The position numbers and the translations under genes were made by a program. A stretch of 64,000 nt of DNA from Crossaster papposus. Lineage: Eukaryota > Echinodermata > Asteroidea > Velatida > Solasteridae. Shown here one piece after another: positions 10,635 through 19,803 of this stretch. Location: NCBI GenBank assembly GCA_037893245.1, contig JBAIAA010000701.1, forward strand, positions 248,001 through 312,000. Reading direction: 5' to 3'. The notes under the pieces were generated by a model. It was not told the DNA's origin and ran no database searches. It saw only the letters and a list, made by a program, of their open reading frames with translations. Within the stretch, counting starts at the first letter, position 1; each line of letters opens with the position of its first letter.

Positions 10635-12557
10635 CTACTTCCAGTGTTTGGACATCTTCTTACAAATATCCGCCATTGTTGGACGCCTTCTAAAATCAAC
10701 ATTCTGGCATTTTTTTCCAACTTGCCGCAATCGTCGAATTCCTGCTGCCTTTCCGATGTTGATTAGCAGGTCTCCCAATGCATAAATTTCAGCAGGCTTG
10801 TTGAAGGGCGAGTCCCCCTCCATAACCTCTGGAGCCATCTGGGGACACTCCAGGTACATCTGGTTGATGAAATGCTCTGGAATACGGAGCCAGGGACCAG
10901 CCACCTCAAGACATGCATTGCCAAGATCAATAATCTTGGCAAGCCATCTTGTCTTCTTGCCCTCATTTGCTTTATACACAAGTATGTTGTCTGGTTTAAT
11001 GTCACAGTGCACATATTCGTTGTTGTGCATGTGCAGCAAGCCCTCGCACACACGCCGTACAACACGCAGCCAGTTCTTGCGGGAGAGTGCTCCCGGGGTG
11101 CCACTCCAGTCCAGAGCATCCTGTAGAGTTGTTATCGACAGGGTGTTCTTATCGCCCACAAACTCATACAGCATCGTCCGGAGGGGCCGCTGTTCCAACA
11201 CACCGTACAGCTTGGGGAACGAGGGGTGCTCTCCAATGGCTGCCACAGCTATAATCTCCTGCCAAAGTGGTCCCTCCGAATCCTGTGCCTGCAGAACCTT
11301 GGCTGCAGCTACAGTGTCATCAGGCAAACGGACTGCAGTCACCTGAGCAAACGCCCCCTCTCCCACCATTCCACGGCACTGTCCATAGCGGTCGACCACA
11401 GCAGGCTTGATATGTCTGCAACTATACATCCTGCACCCAAGATGAGGATGGTAGACAATCTCCACAGTGGCGGGTTTAGGAACAGCTCCTGGTGAGAGAG
11501 GCACTACTGGTGAGAAAGGTGCTTCCTGTGATGGAGCGCCCGGAGCTGACGGAGGGGCAACCTGTGACAGAGGGGCTACCTGTGACGGCGAGACGACCTG
11601 TGACGGCGGGGCTGCGTGTGACGGCGGGGCTGCCTGTGACGGCGGGGCTGCCTGTGAGGGCGGGACTACCTGTGACGGCGGGACTACCTGTGACGGCGGG
11701 ACTACCTGTGACGTCGGGATTACCTGTGACGGCGGGACTACCTGTGACGGCGGGGCGGCCTGTGACGGCGAGGCTGCCTGTGACGGCGAGGCTGCCTGTG
11801 ACGGCGGGACTACCTGTGAGGGCGGGACTGCCTGTGAGGGCGGGGCGGCCTGTGACGGCGAGGCTGCCTGTGACGGCGGGACTGCATGTGAGGGCGGGAC
11901 TACCTGTGAGGGCGGGACTACCTGTGACGGAGAGACTGCCTGTGACGGCGGAGCTGCCTGTGACAGCGGGGGTTGCAGTGGAGTAGGGGCGTCCGGTGAT
12001 GGAGGGGCTGGTGGTGAGGGAGTTGCTAATGGCGACCCAGGGGCTGCTGTAAATGGAGGGGATGCTGGCGACCCAGGGGCTGCTGATGACCCAGGGGCTG
12101 CTGATGACCCAGGAGCTGCTGATGACCCATGGGCTGCTGATGACCCAGCGGCTGCCGATGAACTAGGGACTGCTGCCGATGGTGACCCGGTGGATTTTGC
12201 CGACACAGGGGCTGCACCTCTTTTCTTTCTATGAATGACATATTCCAGAATGAAATGTTAAATAGTTTCAACTGTCAAATATTTTAGATTGATTCAGAAT
12301 CAAGATATTTTGTCTTAATATTTTAAGTGTCCACTGCCTTTTGTTCTATAGAGGAAACTGTTGACTAACTTGTCAAACATACTTTGTGTCTTGCGGTACG
12401 TCTTACATTTTTTGTCAGGTTAAAGATTTTCTTTTCAAAATGAAGGGTTTTGAACCAATACATTCACAAATAAACAAGTAATTTATGTCAAAGGCATGCC
12501 CACTTACTTTTTATGGTAGAATATCGCACGTAGGGTTCTCCTCAGTCTTCCAGGCAT
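10635..12557 (-). CDS. SQ-repeat Ser/Thr protein kinase, copy 2
   Basis: Exon 1 is 12557-12508, the intron 12507-12229 (GTAAGT donor) and exon 2 12228-10635, giving 547 aa. This is the most diverged intact protein in the array, with three substitutions from the common sequence: V187I in the SQ repeat, V382I in the kinase N-lobe/hinge region and L470F in the activation segment before APE. Catalytic Lys327, Asp426 and DLG 451-453 are unchanged, so an active enzyme is expected. It lies about 2 kb from the DIRS insertion, which does not touch the coding exons. Confidence 0.88.
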
Positions 12558-14511
12558 CTTGCAGTTAAACCCTTTAGATGGAATAAAATTAAGGACTATT
12601 AAAATAACACCAGTGTAAGGACACCTCAAGAAGTTTTATGTTTACATGATCAAATTTGGTTGCCATCACAGGGTTCCAGACTTGTAATCGAGTCATTCAC
12701 ATGCCACTTCACAAGTCAGTTCGGAAGTATAAAGAGGAACAATAACAAAGGCATGATTTTGTCAAAGTTCATTTCAATAGCTTGTGAGTTGACCAGAGAC
12801 TAAATAACTTGTGATTGACTTGAGTGACCTGTGGTGACTTGTGACTGCCTCAATTACAACTGTGCAGGGTTTCCACTGAAATCTGAAAATCAAATCCCAT
12901 GACTTTTCCAGAATTACAATATGACAATTTCCATGGCATTTATTGTAATTTTGCAGAGAAATGTTGTTTGAAAATGATACTGATGAAAAGCTGATGTTGG
13001 GCTAATCATTTGTTCGCTTTTGAAAATGAGTTTTAATGAATAATGGCCTCCTCCTCCCCTTACAGCCATCCAATCCACCCACTTTAATATATATCAACTA
13101 TACCATCAGCAAAGAAAAGACTGTCCCAAAACAGAAGAACCCCCTTCAGAATGTCAAAGTAATTCATTTGATATAAAGGGGTCACTATGCGGTCATAGCT
13201 AGCTCTGGAGGCAAGGGGCGCCAACCCTTTCAGTGTTCCAGCTCTAGTAAACCTAAAGCCAAAGATAGGTCTGCGAGTACAGTATAGAAAAATTGATGTA
13301 TGTATTGGAAACTGGAAGACTGCCATAGCCACTACTAATACTATAGACTGGCAAGGATAATGGCCTATAAATTGATCATTATTCCGATATCCCATCAAAA
13401 ACGGCCCATCCAAAATAACCCTTTCGCAATCTTGATTTCCATGGTTTTTCCAAGACTTAACCAAAAATTCCCAATTTGTCATAGCTTGTCCATGACAACT
13501 TTTCTTTCCACTACTTTTCATGACCCATGGAAACCCTACATCAGACACTTCAAGTCTAAAATATGTCCAACGGCATATATGTGCAGGTCCAGTTGGACCC
13601 TCTATTCTAAAGTAAACGGTAGAAAAAATGGGCCTATAATTTTAATTACATGGGAAAACAAAATTATCCATTGGAACTTAAAGGGGTCGCAACGAGAAAG
13701 GATTTATTCCCTGCCCCTTCTCTCTCTCTCTAACAAAACAATTGTGTTAGGCCCGATAGCATAGTACTATAAAAGCAGTACGCCTACCTTTGTAATTTGT
13801 TCTGGGTTTGTTTATTAACTGTTGAAGACCTCAATTACAGTATTTCTTAAATCTGGCTACAAATCCCAAATGGCCTTGAATATAATGTCTTTCTTACTGA
13901 GCCAAACTAGTCCCACCAAGGCCCAAGTGAAATGTTATAAAGTCCGACATTTTCCTGTTTATAGGCCTACTTAGGCTAAGCCTAAAGTTCTATACATTGA
14001 GTTTACCTACCCATTAAACAACAAATAACAAATTTGCTGGTAAATTTCTTTAGTTTTGGCATGATTTTTCGATTTTAGTGAAGTTGATGGGTAGGCCCTA
14101 CCTAGCATCATAAGCATGAGTGGGGAAAATAAATAGTTTTGGTCTATCACTGTCAAAATTTGTCAACTTAATTATGCCTGCCCTTGGGTGGTTATACACT
14201 CAATCAGTCAGCCGATTAGTGTCCCAAATTTCCGGACCCCAGCTTTTTTTTTTATTATTTCGGCCTGACTAGGCTAGGCCTACCCTAGCGTTAAACTTTG
14301 TTAACGTTAAATTTCACGGCGATGAAATTGTTAAGAATGAACCAGCATGCAGCAAGCACACGACAGATAACGTTTGTCAACAGGGGGCCCAATTTGGCAA
14401 CACATTCGCGACATGATAATTATTGCACGACATGCATGAGGCCAGGAAAGTCGTGCGCCACGTTTAGTGTTTACAGGCGAGACCCAAAACCCAGCACGCA
14501 CGTAAAATTAA

Positions 14512-14572
14512 TGATTATGCAAGGGTAATTACCTGAAGTATAATCGTGATTATACAAGTCCTCTGGAGGTGA
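14512..14572. repeat. DIRS left terminal tip
   Basis: This is the 3' terminal tip of the element. It is not shared with the right end but is repeated in reverse complement in the internal complementary region at 15030-15098. Confidence 0.88.
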
Positions 14573-14676
14573 GAATCAATAGGCGTTCTACTCTGACTAC
14601 CGGCGGAGCACCAGGCTTTAAAACTTATGACCTCCACTTCCTGTCCTGACCTCTGAACTCCGACCTCTTCTCATAA
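14573..14676. repeat. DIRS left inverted terminal repeat (104 bp)
   Basis: By eye it is the reverse complement of 19672-19775 over 104 bases, from GAATCAATAGG to TTCTCATAA. High arm identity is expected if the ITRs are regenerated at each replication. Confidence 0.93.
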
Positions 14677-15029
14677 GGCCCTGTTCTTAAGGGGAGGGTC
14701 ACTCAACACTCACTAGTGACAACTACAGGGTGGGTAAAATTCTTCAAACTCGAAGAGTAAGTCAAATATATACATGTAGAGGTTAAAACCTCAACTACTA
14801 AAATTGTTACAAAACTTGTAACTCAAAGTAAACACTTAAAAACCAACAGGTATAGCAAGGATAAAACATGCCTAAAAAAGGAAGAACATGTTAACAACAT
14901 CTCAACATAATTATATACACTGAATATCTTACTGGTATCCACAAACAAACTCAAATGTGAATCATTTGAGGGTGAGAATCAAGGGCTTGGGATACTGACA
15001 AGTACAATCACTTGAGTTACTGGGTGGGA
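14677..15029. other. DIRS 3' non-coding spacer
   Basis: AT-rich spacer between the left ITR and the internal complementary region. I see no open frame or structured motif beyond an extra GGTGAGAATCAA word near 14970. Confidence 0.6.
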
Positions 15030-15139
15030 ATTGATTCTCACCTCCAGAGGACTTGTATAATCACGATTATACTTCAGGTAATTACCCTTGCATAATCATT
15101 AATTATACAGCGTCCTCTTACGGCTCGAATCAATAGGCG
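15030..15139. repeat. DIRS internal complementary region
   Basis: Bases 15030-15098 are the reverse complement of the left tip, and 15099-15139 are the reverse complement of the right tip. They are joined through TTAATTAT, the sequence expected if the two element ends were fused in a circle. In DIRS1 models this region aligns the two ends of the cDNA to form the circular intermediate. It overlaps the last codons and stop of the recombinase. Confidence 0.93.
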
Positions 15140-16248
15140 ACTTTGAAGTCACCCCACGTAGCACAGCCTTTGCAACCACTGAGGTTGCTGTAGGCCTATG
15201 GTAAAACTGACTGAAAGTTGAATTAGAAGCCCAACCAGCAGTTTCTAAAATATCCCTTAAGGCTACACCCAATTTGTGAGAACACGATGCTGCTGCACCT
15301 CTTGTTGAATGTGCCTTAAATCGATCTGTATCTATGCCCGTTACGCTAAGCATTTCAACCATCCACCGACTTATCGTTGAAGAAACCACTTTCTTATGGG
15401 GTTTCATGTGGCTGATAAACAATTGAGTCTCAGTACCTCGTAATGCCCTAGTTCGTGCCAAATATTTCGTGATGGCATACACTGGGCAAATCTGTTGTTC
15501 TTCATATGATTCTATGATCACACTTTTAATATTATTACCTGGCCGGTTCTGCTTATGTAACTTTGTTGGAATGAACCTCAATCCACTTTGAGAAACACAC
15601 AAATCCCTGATGTCAATGTGCACCAAAGATGACACTCTTCCCAGTGTTACTAGTCCCAAAAGCAACACAGATTTGAGAGAAAGCAACTTTAACGACAGAC
15701 TGTCATTTGGTGGTAGCTTCTTGATGTATTGCAACACTTGGTCCACCTCCCAAGTCAAAGCATACTTTGGCCTCGGTGGATTTCGATTAAAAAAACCTTT
15801 CATCAATTTGCAAACATCAGCTGACTGCCCTACCGGTCTACCCTCTATAGGTTGGTGATACAGGGAAATAGCCGATCTGTAGACCCCAAGAGATCTGTAA
15901 CTTAAACCTTTGTCCTTCTCACATGTTACTAAGAACTCCACAATTTCAGTTATAGGTGCTGAAACTGGATCACAAAGTCCCCTTCTATCACACCAGCTAC
16001 ACCAAGCTTTTCAATGCTGATTGATACTGTTTGTGAGTTGATGCTCTACAACTGTCGAGCCTGACTTGCGAAACCTCCTGCGAAAAACCTTTCGCTGTAA
16101 ACTGTTTCCGCAAAGCAGCCACGCCGCTAGATGAAGGGAACTGCTCAATGGGTGGGGCTGGCCTGAATGGGGTTGAGCTAGACTGTCCTCCCACTGAGGA
16201 AGCAGGATTGGTTGTGTTATGGCTAATTCTAGTAACATGGGGTACCAT
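15099..16248 (-). CDS. DIRS tyrosine recombinase (frame interrupted)
   Basis: This enzyme would integrate the circular element by site-specific recombination. The main open frame (about 16010-15099) carries the catalytic residues. Numbered from a GTG codon at 15941: Arg102 in a GR-V-SSL context, His211-x-x-Arg214 in HSTRG, and nucleophile Tyr247 in QFYHRP. The N-terminal core-binding part (ATG at 16248; RASTHKQY-type motif) lies in another frame, which overlaps the end of pol and stops at 15997. The two join only if one A of the four-A run at 16008-16011 is skipped (+1), so this copy is frameshifted or uses recoding. The TAA stop (15099-15101) sits in the recombination core, and the last 12 residues are encoded by the internal complementary region. 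Confidence 0.85.
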
Positions 16249-18056
16249 ATCTGTGTTGTCCATGTTGGCGCTACTACAAGAATTGTTGTTTTGTCCATCT
16301 CTACCTTTCTCAACACTTGTGCCAAGAGACAAAAGGGCGGAAATGCATATGCTTGTTCGTTCGTCCAACTCATTGAGAAAGCGTCTACCGCTACTGCCCC
16401 TGGATCTGGCTTCCACGCCACATACCGAGGAATCTGATGGTTTAGTCTGGAGGCAAAAAGGTCTATTGTTGGATGGTACTGTAGATGTCGGCACAGCTGT
16501 GCGAAAATCTGGGGATGTAACATCCACTCCAGCCTGTCTACAAACACTCGTGACTGGTAATCTGCTATGCAATTGTCTATCCCTGGGACGTGGTATGCAG
16601 TAAGTATGATCTCTCGTTTCATAGACCATTTCCACATTTTGATCGCTAGGTGGGAGAGGCTGGAGGTATGGGTCCCTCCTTTGTGCTTGATGTATGCTAT
16701 TGCTGTAGAATTGTCTAGACGCATCATTATATGACAATTCTTCCTGTCCACTGCAAAGGTTTGAAGGGCGAGGAAAGCTGCCAGTAATTCCAGATAATTT
16801 ATGTGGTGCTCTTTTTCGGTTAGAGACCACCGTCCCCCTGTCTCGATCAACCCACAGTGGGCACCCCACCCCTGGGTTGACGCATCTGATGTTATTGTTA
16901 TTTCTGGATTTGGTAACCTCATTGGTTTCCCGTTCCACTGATGGAGGCATTGAGCCCACCACTGAAGCTCCTGAAAGCTCGTTTCTGACAAGGTAACCAG
17001 ACTCTGGTAGGTAGGGTCCTTTTGGACAATCGGAATTAAATCTGTCTGTAACGCCCTGAAAAATACCGGTGCCGGAACTACATCTTCGGCTGTTGCATTC
17101 ATCTTCCCCAGTATGCTGGCCAACGCCTCTGCAGTTATTTGGGGCTTCTTTAAAGTTTGTTTGCACAGAAGTTCTAACCGTTTTACCTTTTCTTCCGGGA
17201 GACTCAGTGTCATACTGCATGAGTCTATCATGTGTCCTAGAAAACAAATCTTGTGGCATGGTATCAATTGAGATTTCTCCCAATTCACTAACAGACCCAG
17301 TTTCTCGAACAACTGTAGAATGTATTGTTTCTGGGACTGACAATCTTCTTCGGACTGAGCCATCAAGAGAAGGTCGTCTAGATAAATAATCACTTTCATT
17401 GATCTCTGTCGTAAATGAGAAATGACTGGCTTCATCATTTTCGTGAATAGTCGAGGAGCCGATTTCAACCCGAATGGGAGTACTTGAAACTCCATTATTT
17501 TGTCCTCCCATTCGAACCTCAGAAATTTCTTGTCTTCGGACCCAATTGAGATCATGAAATAGGCATCCTTTAGATCGATGGAGACCATCCAATCGTCTTT
17601 CTGAATCAACTGTTTTATCATGCTCATTGATTCCATTTTGAAGTGTTCGGACTTGACGAACCGATTGAGCCGTTTCAAATTGAAAACGGGTCGAAATCCC
17701 CCTGATTTCTTGGGTATGACAAAGATCGTGGAGATGAATTGATCGGGTCGATGCTCCACTTGTCTTATTGCTCCTTTTTCCAACATATTTGCTATTTCTT
17801 TTTGAGTTAACAGACGTTGTTTCTCGTTCATGTGAAACTGTTTTGGCACTTTTATTTGCCATGGTTGGTATACCCACTCGATTCGGTAACCTACTACAGA
17901 TTGAAGAATAAAAGGATCGTTGGTCATCTTTGCCCATTCGGAAAGATAATTTGTTATCCTGCCTGCATAGTGACGCCCATAGTAGTTTACCGAATCGGGC
18001 TCTTGTTGTTGTCTGTTGGTGTCTGGAGGCTTGACATCTAGTTTTTTGGGTTTTTT
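16011..18056 (-). CDS. DIRS pol: RT, RNase H, DAM-like methyltransferase
   Basis: The frame is open from upstream of the gag stop; the first in-frame ATG is at 17927, giving 638 aa, but homology-like sequence starts before it, so entry by -1 frameshifting from gag is likely. From that ATG: reverse transcriptase with SIDLKDAY (Asp118, Asp121), LPFGLKSAP (150-158) and YLDD (182-185); RNase H with TSDAS Asp348, YLE Glu380, RLDN Asp405 and ADYQSR Asp456; then the C-terminal region of DIRS elements usually called DAM-like methyltransferase, with IDLFASR (488-494), PDP (508-510) and YAFPPF (527-532). All RT and RNase H catalytic acids are present. The 3' end overlaps the recombinase N-terminus in another frame. 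It acts with gag and the recombinase. Confidence 0.93.
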   Translation of the reverse strand, partial: KKPKKLDVKPPDTNRQQQEPDSVNYYGRHYAGRITNYLSEWAKMTNDPFILQSVVGYRIEWVYQPWQIKVPKQFHMNEKQRLLTQKEIANMLEKGAIRQVEHRPDQFISTIFVIPKKSGGFRPVFNLKRLNRFVKSEHFKMESMSMIKQLIQKDDWMVSIDLKDAYFMISIGSEDKKFLRFEWEDKIMEFQVLPFGLKSAPRLFTKMMKPVISHLRQRSMKVIIYLDDLLLMAQSEEDCQSQKQYILQLFEKLGLLVNWEKSQLIPCHKICFLGHMIDSCSMTLSLPEEKVKRLELLCKQTLKKPQITAEALASILGKMNATAEDVVPAPVFFRALQTDLIPIVQKDPTYQSLVTLSETSFQELQWWAQCLHQWNGKPMRLPNPEITITSDASTQGWGAHCGLIETGGRWSLTEKEHHINYLELLAAFLALQTFAVDRKNCHIMMRLDNSTAIAYIKHKGGTHTSSLSHLAIKMWKWSMKREIILTAYHVPGIDNCIADYQSRVFVDRLEWMLHPQIFAQLCRHLQYHPTIDLFASRLNHQIPRYVAWKPDPGAVAVDAFSMSWTNEQAYAFPPFCLLAQVLRKVEMDKTTILVVAPTWTTQIWYPMLLELAITQPILLPQWEDSLAQPHSGQPHPLSSSLHLAAWLLCGNSLQRKVFRRRFRKSGSTVVEHQLTNSINQH

Positions 18057-19594
18057 GTCTGGTTGTAGTCCTTTCCTTTTGATTCAGAACGAAAAGAATT
18101 ATAACCCTGGCCAACTCGCCCATGTCCTCTAGTATTGAAGGACTTATGGTATTGCCCACGGTTGTTCCTGTTCCGACTACTGTATGAGGCGGACTTGTCT
18201 TTATTGTAGTTGAAAGATTTCCTGAAAGTATTGCCTTTATCCTTCGGAGCCATTTTCTGGTTCGTCGGTGTACTTGACGTACCCTTTACTACTTTTTGTG
18301 TCACTTTGTTGAGCTTGTCCTCCTCTTCGACTTTCTGGGCCCATTCATCACCCAGGATACAGCCCATTGAAGGAGTCACATCTCTGAGGTACCCTTCCTT
18401 AATGAAGGGGTCGGCATGTCGTTGTCTGAAAATCGACACCCTTTGTATTGCTGACCCTAAAAGACTGCCCGAAGACGTCAAAAGGGTTTTCACTTCTTGA
18501 AACCCTTCGGGTGCATCTTGCATCTTTTCAACCGCTTTAATGAGCGGAATAGAGGCACGGAGCATGTCCTCCTGGATCGACCAGACTGAATTATCACTCT
18601 TCCAAGCTTCAAACTTGGTCTTCTTCATGGTCCCCCTGATGGGTTTTGGCATATCTGGGGCCTTAAAATATTCGTCAATAGACGGGTCTGGCTTCATCCC
18701 TTCCAATAATTCATCCTTCTTGCTTTGTTCAAGGACATGTGTCCTCTGTTGTTTCCACCAGTCAAGTACTTCTGACTCGAACAAGGTGCCTTTAACCTCT
18801 TCATGAGGGTTAGCTAGCTTTGAAGTAGGTTTTGGGTGGTCTCGCCCTGGGATTTTTGTCACATCATCTGCAATCCCTTCTCTTTCTTCATCATTCATGT
18901 TTTGTGCCCTTATTGATAAGACATCTTCTTGACCTGGACCCCTCTTACACTTTGGGGAATCGGGGGCAGAAGAAATATCTGAAGGTTGTCTTGCCCCATA
19001 ACGACTATCACGGGGAGAGTCACTTGAGGATGATGAGGAGTATCTCCTTTTACGCCCTTGTCGTCTATGGGGTCTAGATCTTGAACTAGATCTGGAACGT
19101 GACCTCATGTCTCGCAAGGTGTCCTGTAACACACCTTTGAAAAAACACATCTGTTTTTGTTGCATACTTTCCAGACATGACAACTGTTGATCTGAAAAAA
19201 CAGAGTCATTCGGTCTCTGAAAGGAGCTAGTCGACTTGGCTCGATGACGACGTCCCGAGCGATCCTGATCAGAAGAAAGCATATCTTTCTCTCTTGAAAA
19301 TTGACCACGACCCTTAGAATGGAGGCGTGGAACACTCTCATGATCACTATCACGACTCATAAAATGAAGGCGTGAAGTGTGGCCTTTTCCTTCATCACGA
19401 CCCAAAGATTGGAGGCGTGAATCAGACTTGCGACCGTGGCCGTCATGGCCGTGGGGTAGCACTGTTCTATCCTCCCCACCATTATCGGTAAAATTATCAC
19501 ATTTCTTACCATCACAAATAATGTCAACGGATTTATCTACATTACGAAATGATCCTGACTTATTACAGAACCTTTCATCTTCTACTGAAGACAT
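18038..19594 (-). CDS. DIRS gag-like protein
   Basis: The ATG at 19594 gives 518 aa; an upstream in-frame GTG at 19651 is not a convincing start. Residues ~55-100 contain short Ser-Arg-Leu repeats. Residues 164-198 are an SR-rich, strongly basic tract. The middle has Trp/Lys-rich segments (EVLDWWKQQ, KFEAWKSDN). The C-terminus is basic and Arg/Gly/Asn-rich with no CCHC knuckle. This matches the first frame of DIRS elements by position and composition; the nucleocapsid role is inferred. It ends TAG at 18040-18038 directly after two slippery heptamers. Confidence 0.88.
   Translation of the reverse strand: MSSVEDERFCNKSGSFRNVDKSVDIICDGKKCDNFTDNGGEDRTVLPHGHDGHGRKSDSRLQSLGRDEGKGHTSRLHFMSRDSDHESVPRLHSKGRGQFSREKDMLSSDQDRSGRRHRAKSTSSFQRPNDSVFSDQQLSCLESMQQKQMCFFKGVLQDTLRDMRSRSRSSSRSRPHRRQGRKRRYSSSSSSDSPRDSRYGARQPSDISSAPDSPKCKRGPGQEDVLSIRAQNMNDEEREGIADDVTKIPGRDHPKPTSKLANPHEEVKGTLFESEVLDWWKQQRTHVLEQSKKDELLEGMKPDPSIDEYFKAPDMPKPIRGTMKKTKFEAWKSDNSVWSIQEDMLRASIPLIKAVEKMQDAPEGFQEVKTLLTSSGSLLGSAIQRVSIFRQRHADPFIKEGYLRDVTPSMGCILGDEWAQKVEEEDKLNKVTQKVVKGTSSTPTNQKMAPKDKGNTFRKSFNYNKDKSASYSSRNRNNRGQYHKSFNTRGHGRVGQGYNSFRSESKGKDYNQTKNPKN
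18041..18056 (-). promoter_or_regulatory. Candidate -1 ribosomal frameshift site (two A-AAA-AAC)
   Basis: In the gag frame the codons before the stop are ACA AAA AAC CCA AAA AAC TAG. They contain two canonical X-XXY-YYZ heptamers in the correct register (18056-18050 and 18047-18041). A -1 slip at either enters the pol frame, which is open through this point. I did not establish a downstream pseudoknot or stem. Confidence 0.6.
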
Positions 19595-19671
19595 GATGTT
19601 CTTGTTTTCCGTCAAATAACTGGAAAAATCTTCTCTGCAAAACGCAAACACGTTTTTGGCGCCCGCCGCAG

Positions 19672-19775
19672 TTATGAGAAGAGGTCGGAGTTCAGAGGTC
19701 AGGACAGGAAGTGGAGGTCATAAGTTTTAAAGCCTGGTGCTCCGCCGGTAGTCAGAGTAGAACGCCTATTGATTC
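19672..19775. repeat. DIRS right inverted terminal repeat (104 bp)
   Basis: Partner of 14573-14676. The copy at the left edge of the window (about 17-120) reads the same. Confidence 0.93.
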
Positions 19776-19803
19776 GAGCCGTAAGAGGACGCTGTATAAT
19801 TAA
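19776..19803. repeat. DIRS right terminal tip and AATTAA core
   Basis: This is the 5' terminal tip. It is not shared with the left end but is complementary to 15099-15127. It encodes the same residues as the recombinase C-terminus if read on the minus strand of the internal region. The AATTAA (19798-19803) is shared with the target. Confidence 0.88.

Larger units (their letters stand above)
7758..14511. repeat. Macrosatellite unit 2 (DIRS element follows)
   Basis: Organised as unit 1 but without the 885-bp TIR element. The unit sequence ends at the AATTAA core (14506-14511), where the DIRS-like element begins; unit 3 resumes at 19798. Private changes include CCAGTTGGACCC near 13590, AAATAGTTTTGG near 14132 and a longer G-rich tract. 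The CpG block lies at about 8245-8485 and the internal repeat at 8743-9230. The upstream part (12558-14511) holds the possible hAT-like relic and no gene that I can support. Confidence 0.97.
14512..19803 (-). mobile_element. DIRS-like tyrosine-recombinase retrotransposon (5.29 kb)
   Basis: The insert is defined exactly by comparison with empty junctions in other units (target AAAATTAACAAC). It has no target duplication; both ends share an AATTAA core (14506-14511 and 19798-19803). On the minus strand the order is right-hand tip and ITR, gag, RT/RNase H/methyltransferase-like, tyrosine recombinase, internal complementary region, spacer, left ITR. Inverted repeats with non-identical tips plus an internal region complementary to both tips is the diagnostic DIRS1 layout, as distinct from Ngaro/PAT split direct repeats. 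Gag and pol frames are open; the recombinase has a one-base frame interruption. It appears young but possibly defective. Confidence 0.95.

Noticed and set aside
16148-16603. Plus-strand frames inside the DIRS element
   Set aside because: They are complements of the pol and recombinase coding strand and show no independent features.
14512-19803. Ngaro or PAT type element
   Set aside because: These have split direct repeats; here the ends are inverted repeats with an internal complementary region, the DIRS1 layout.
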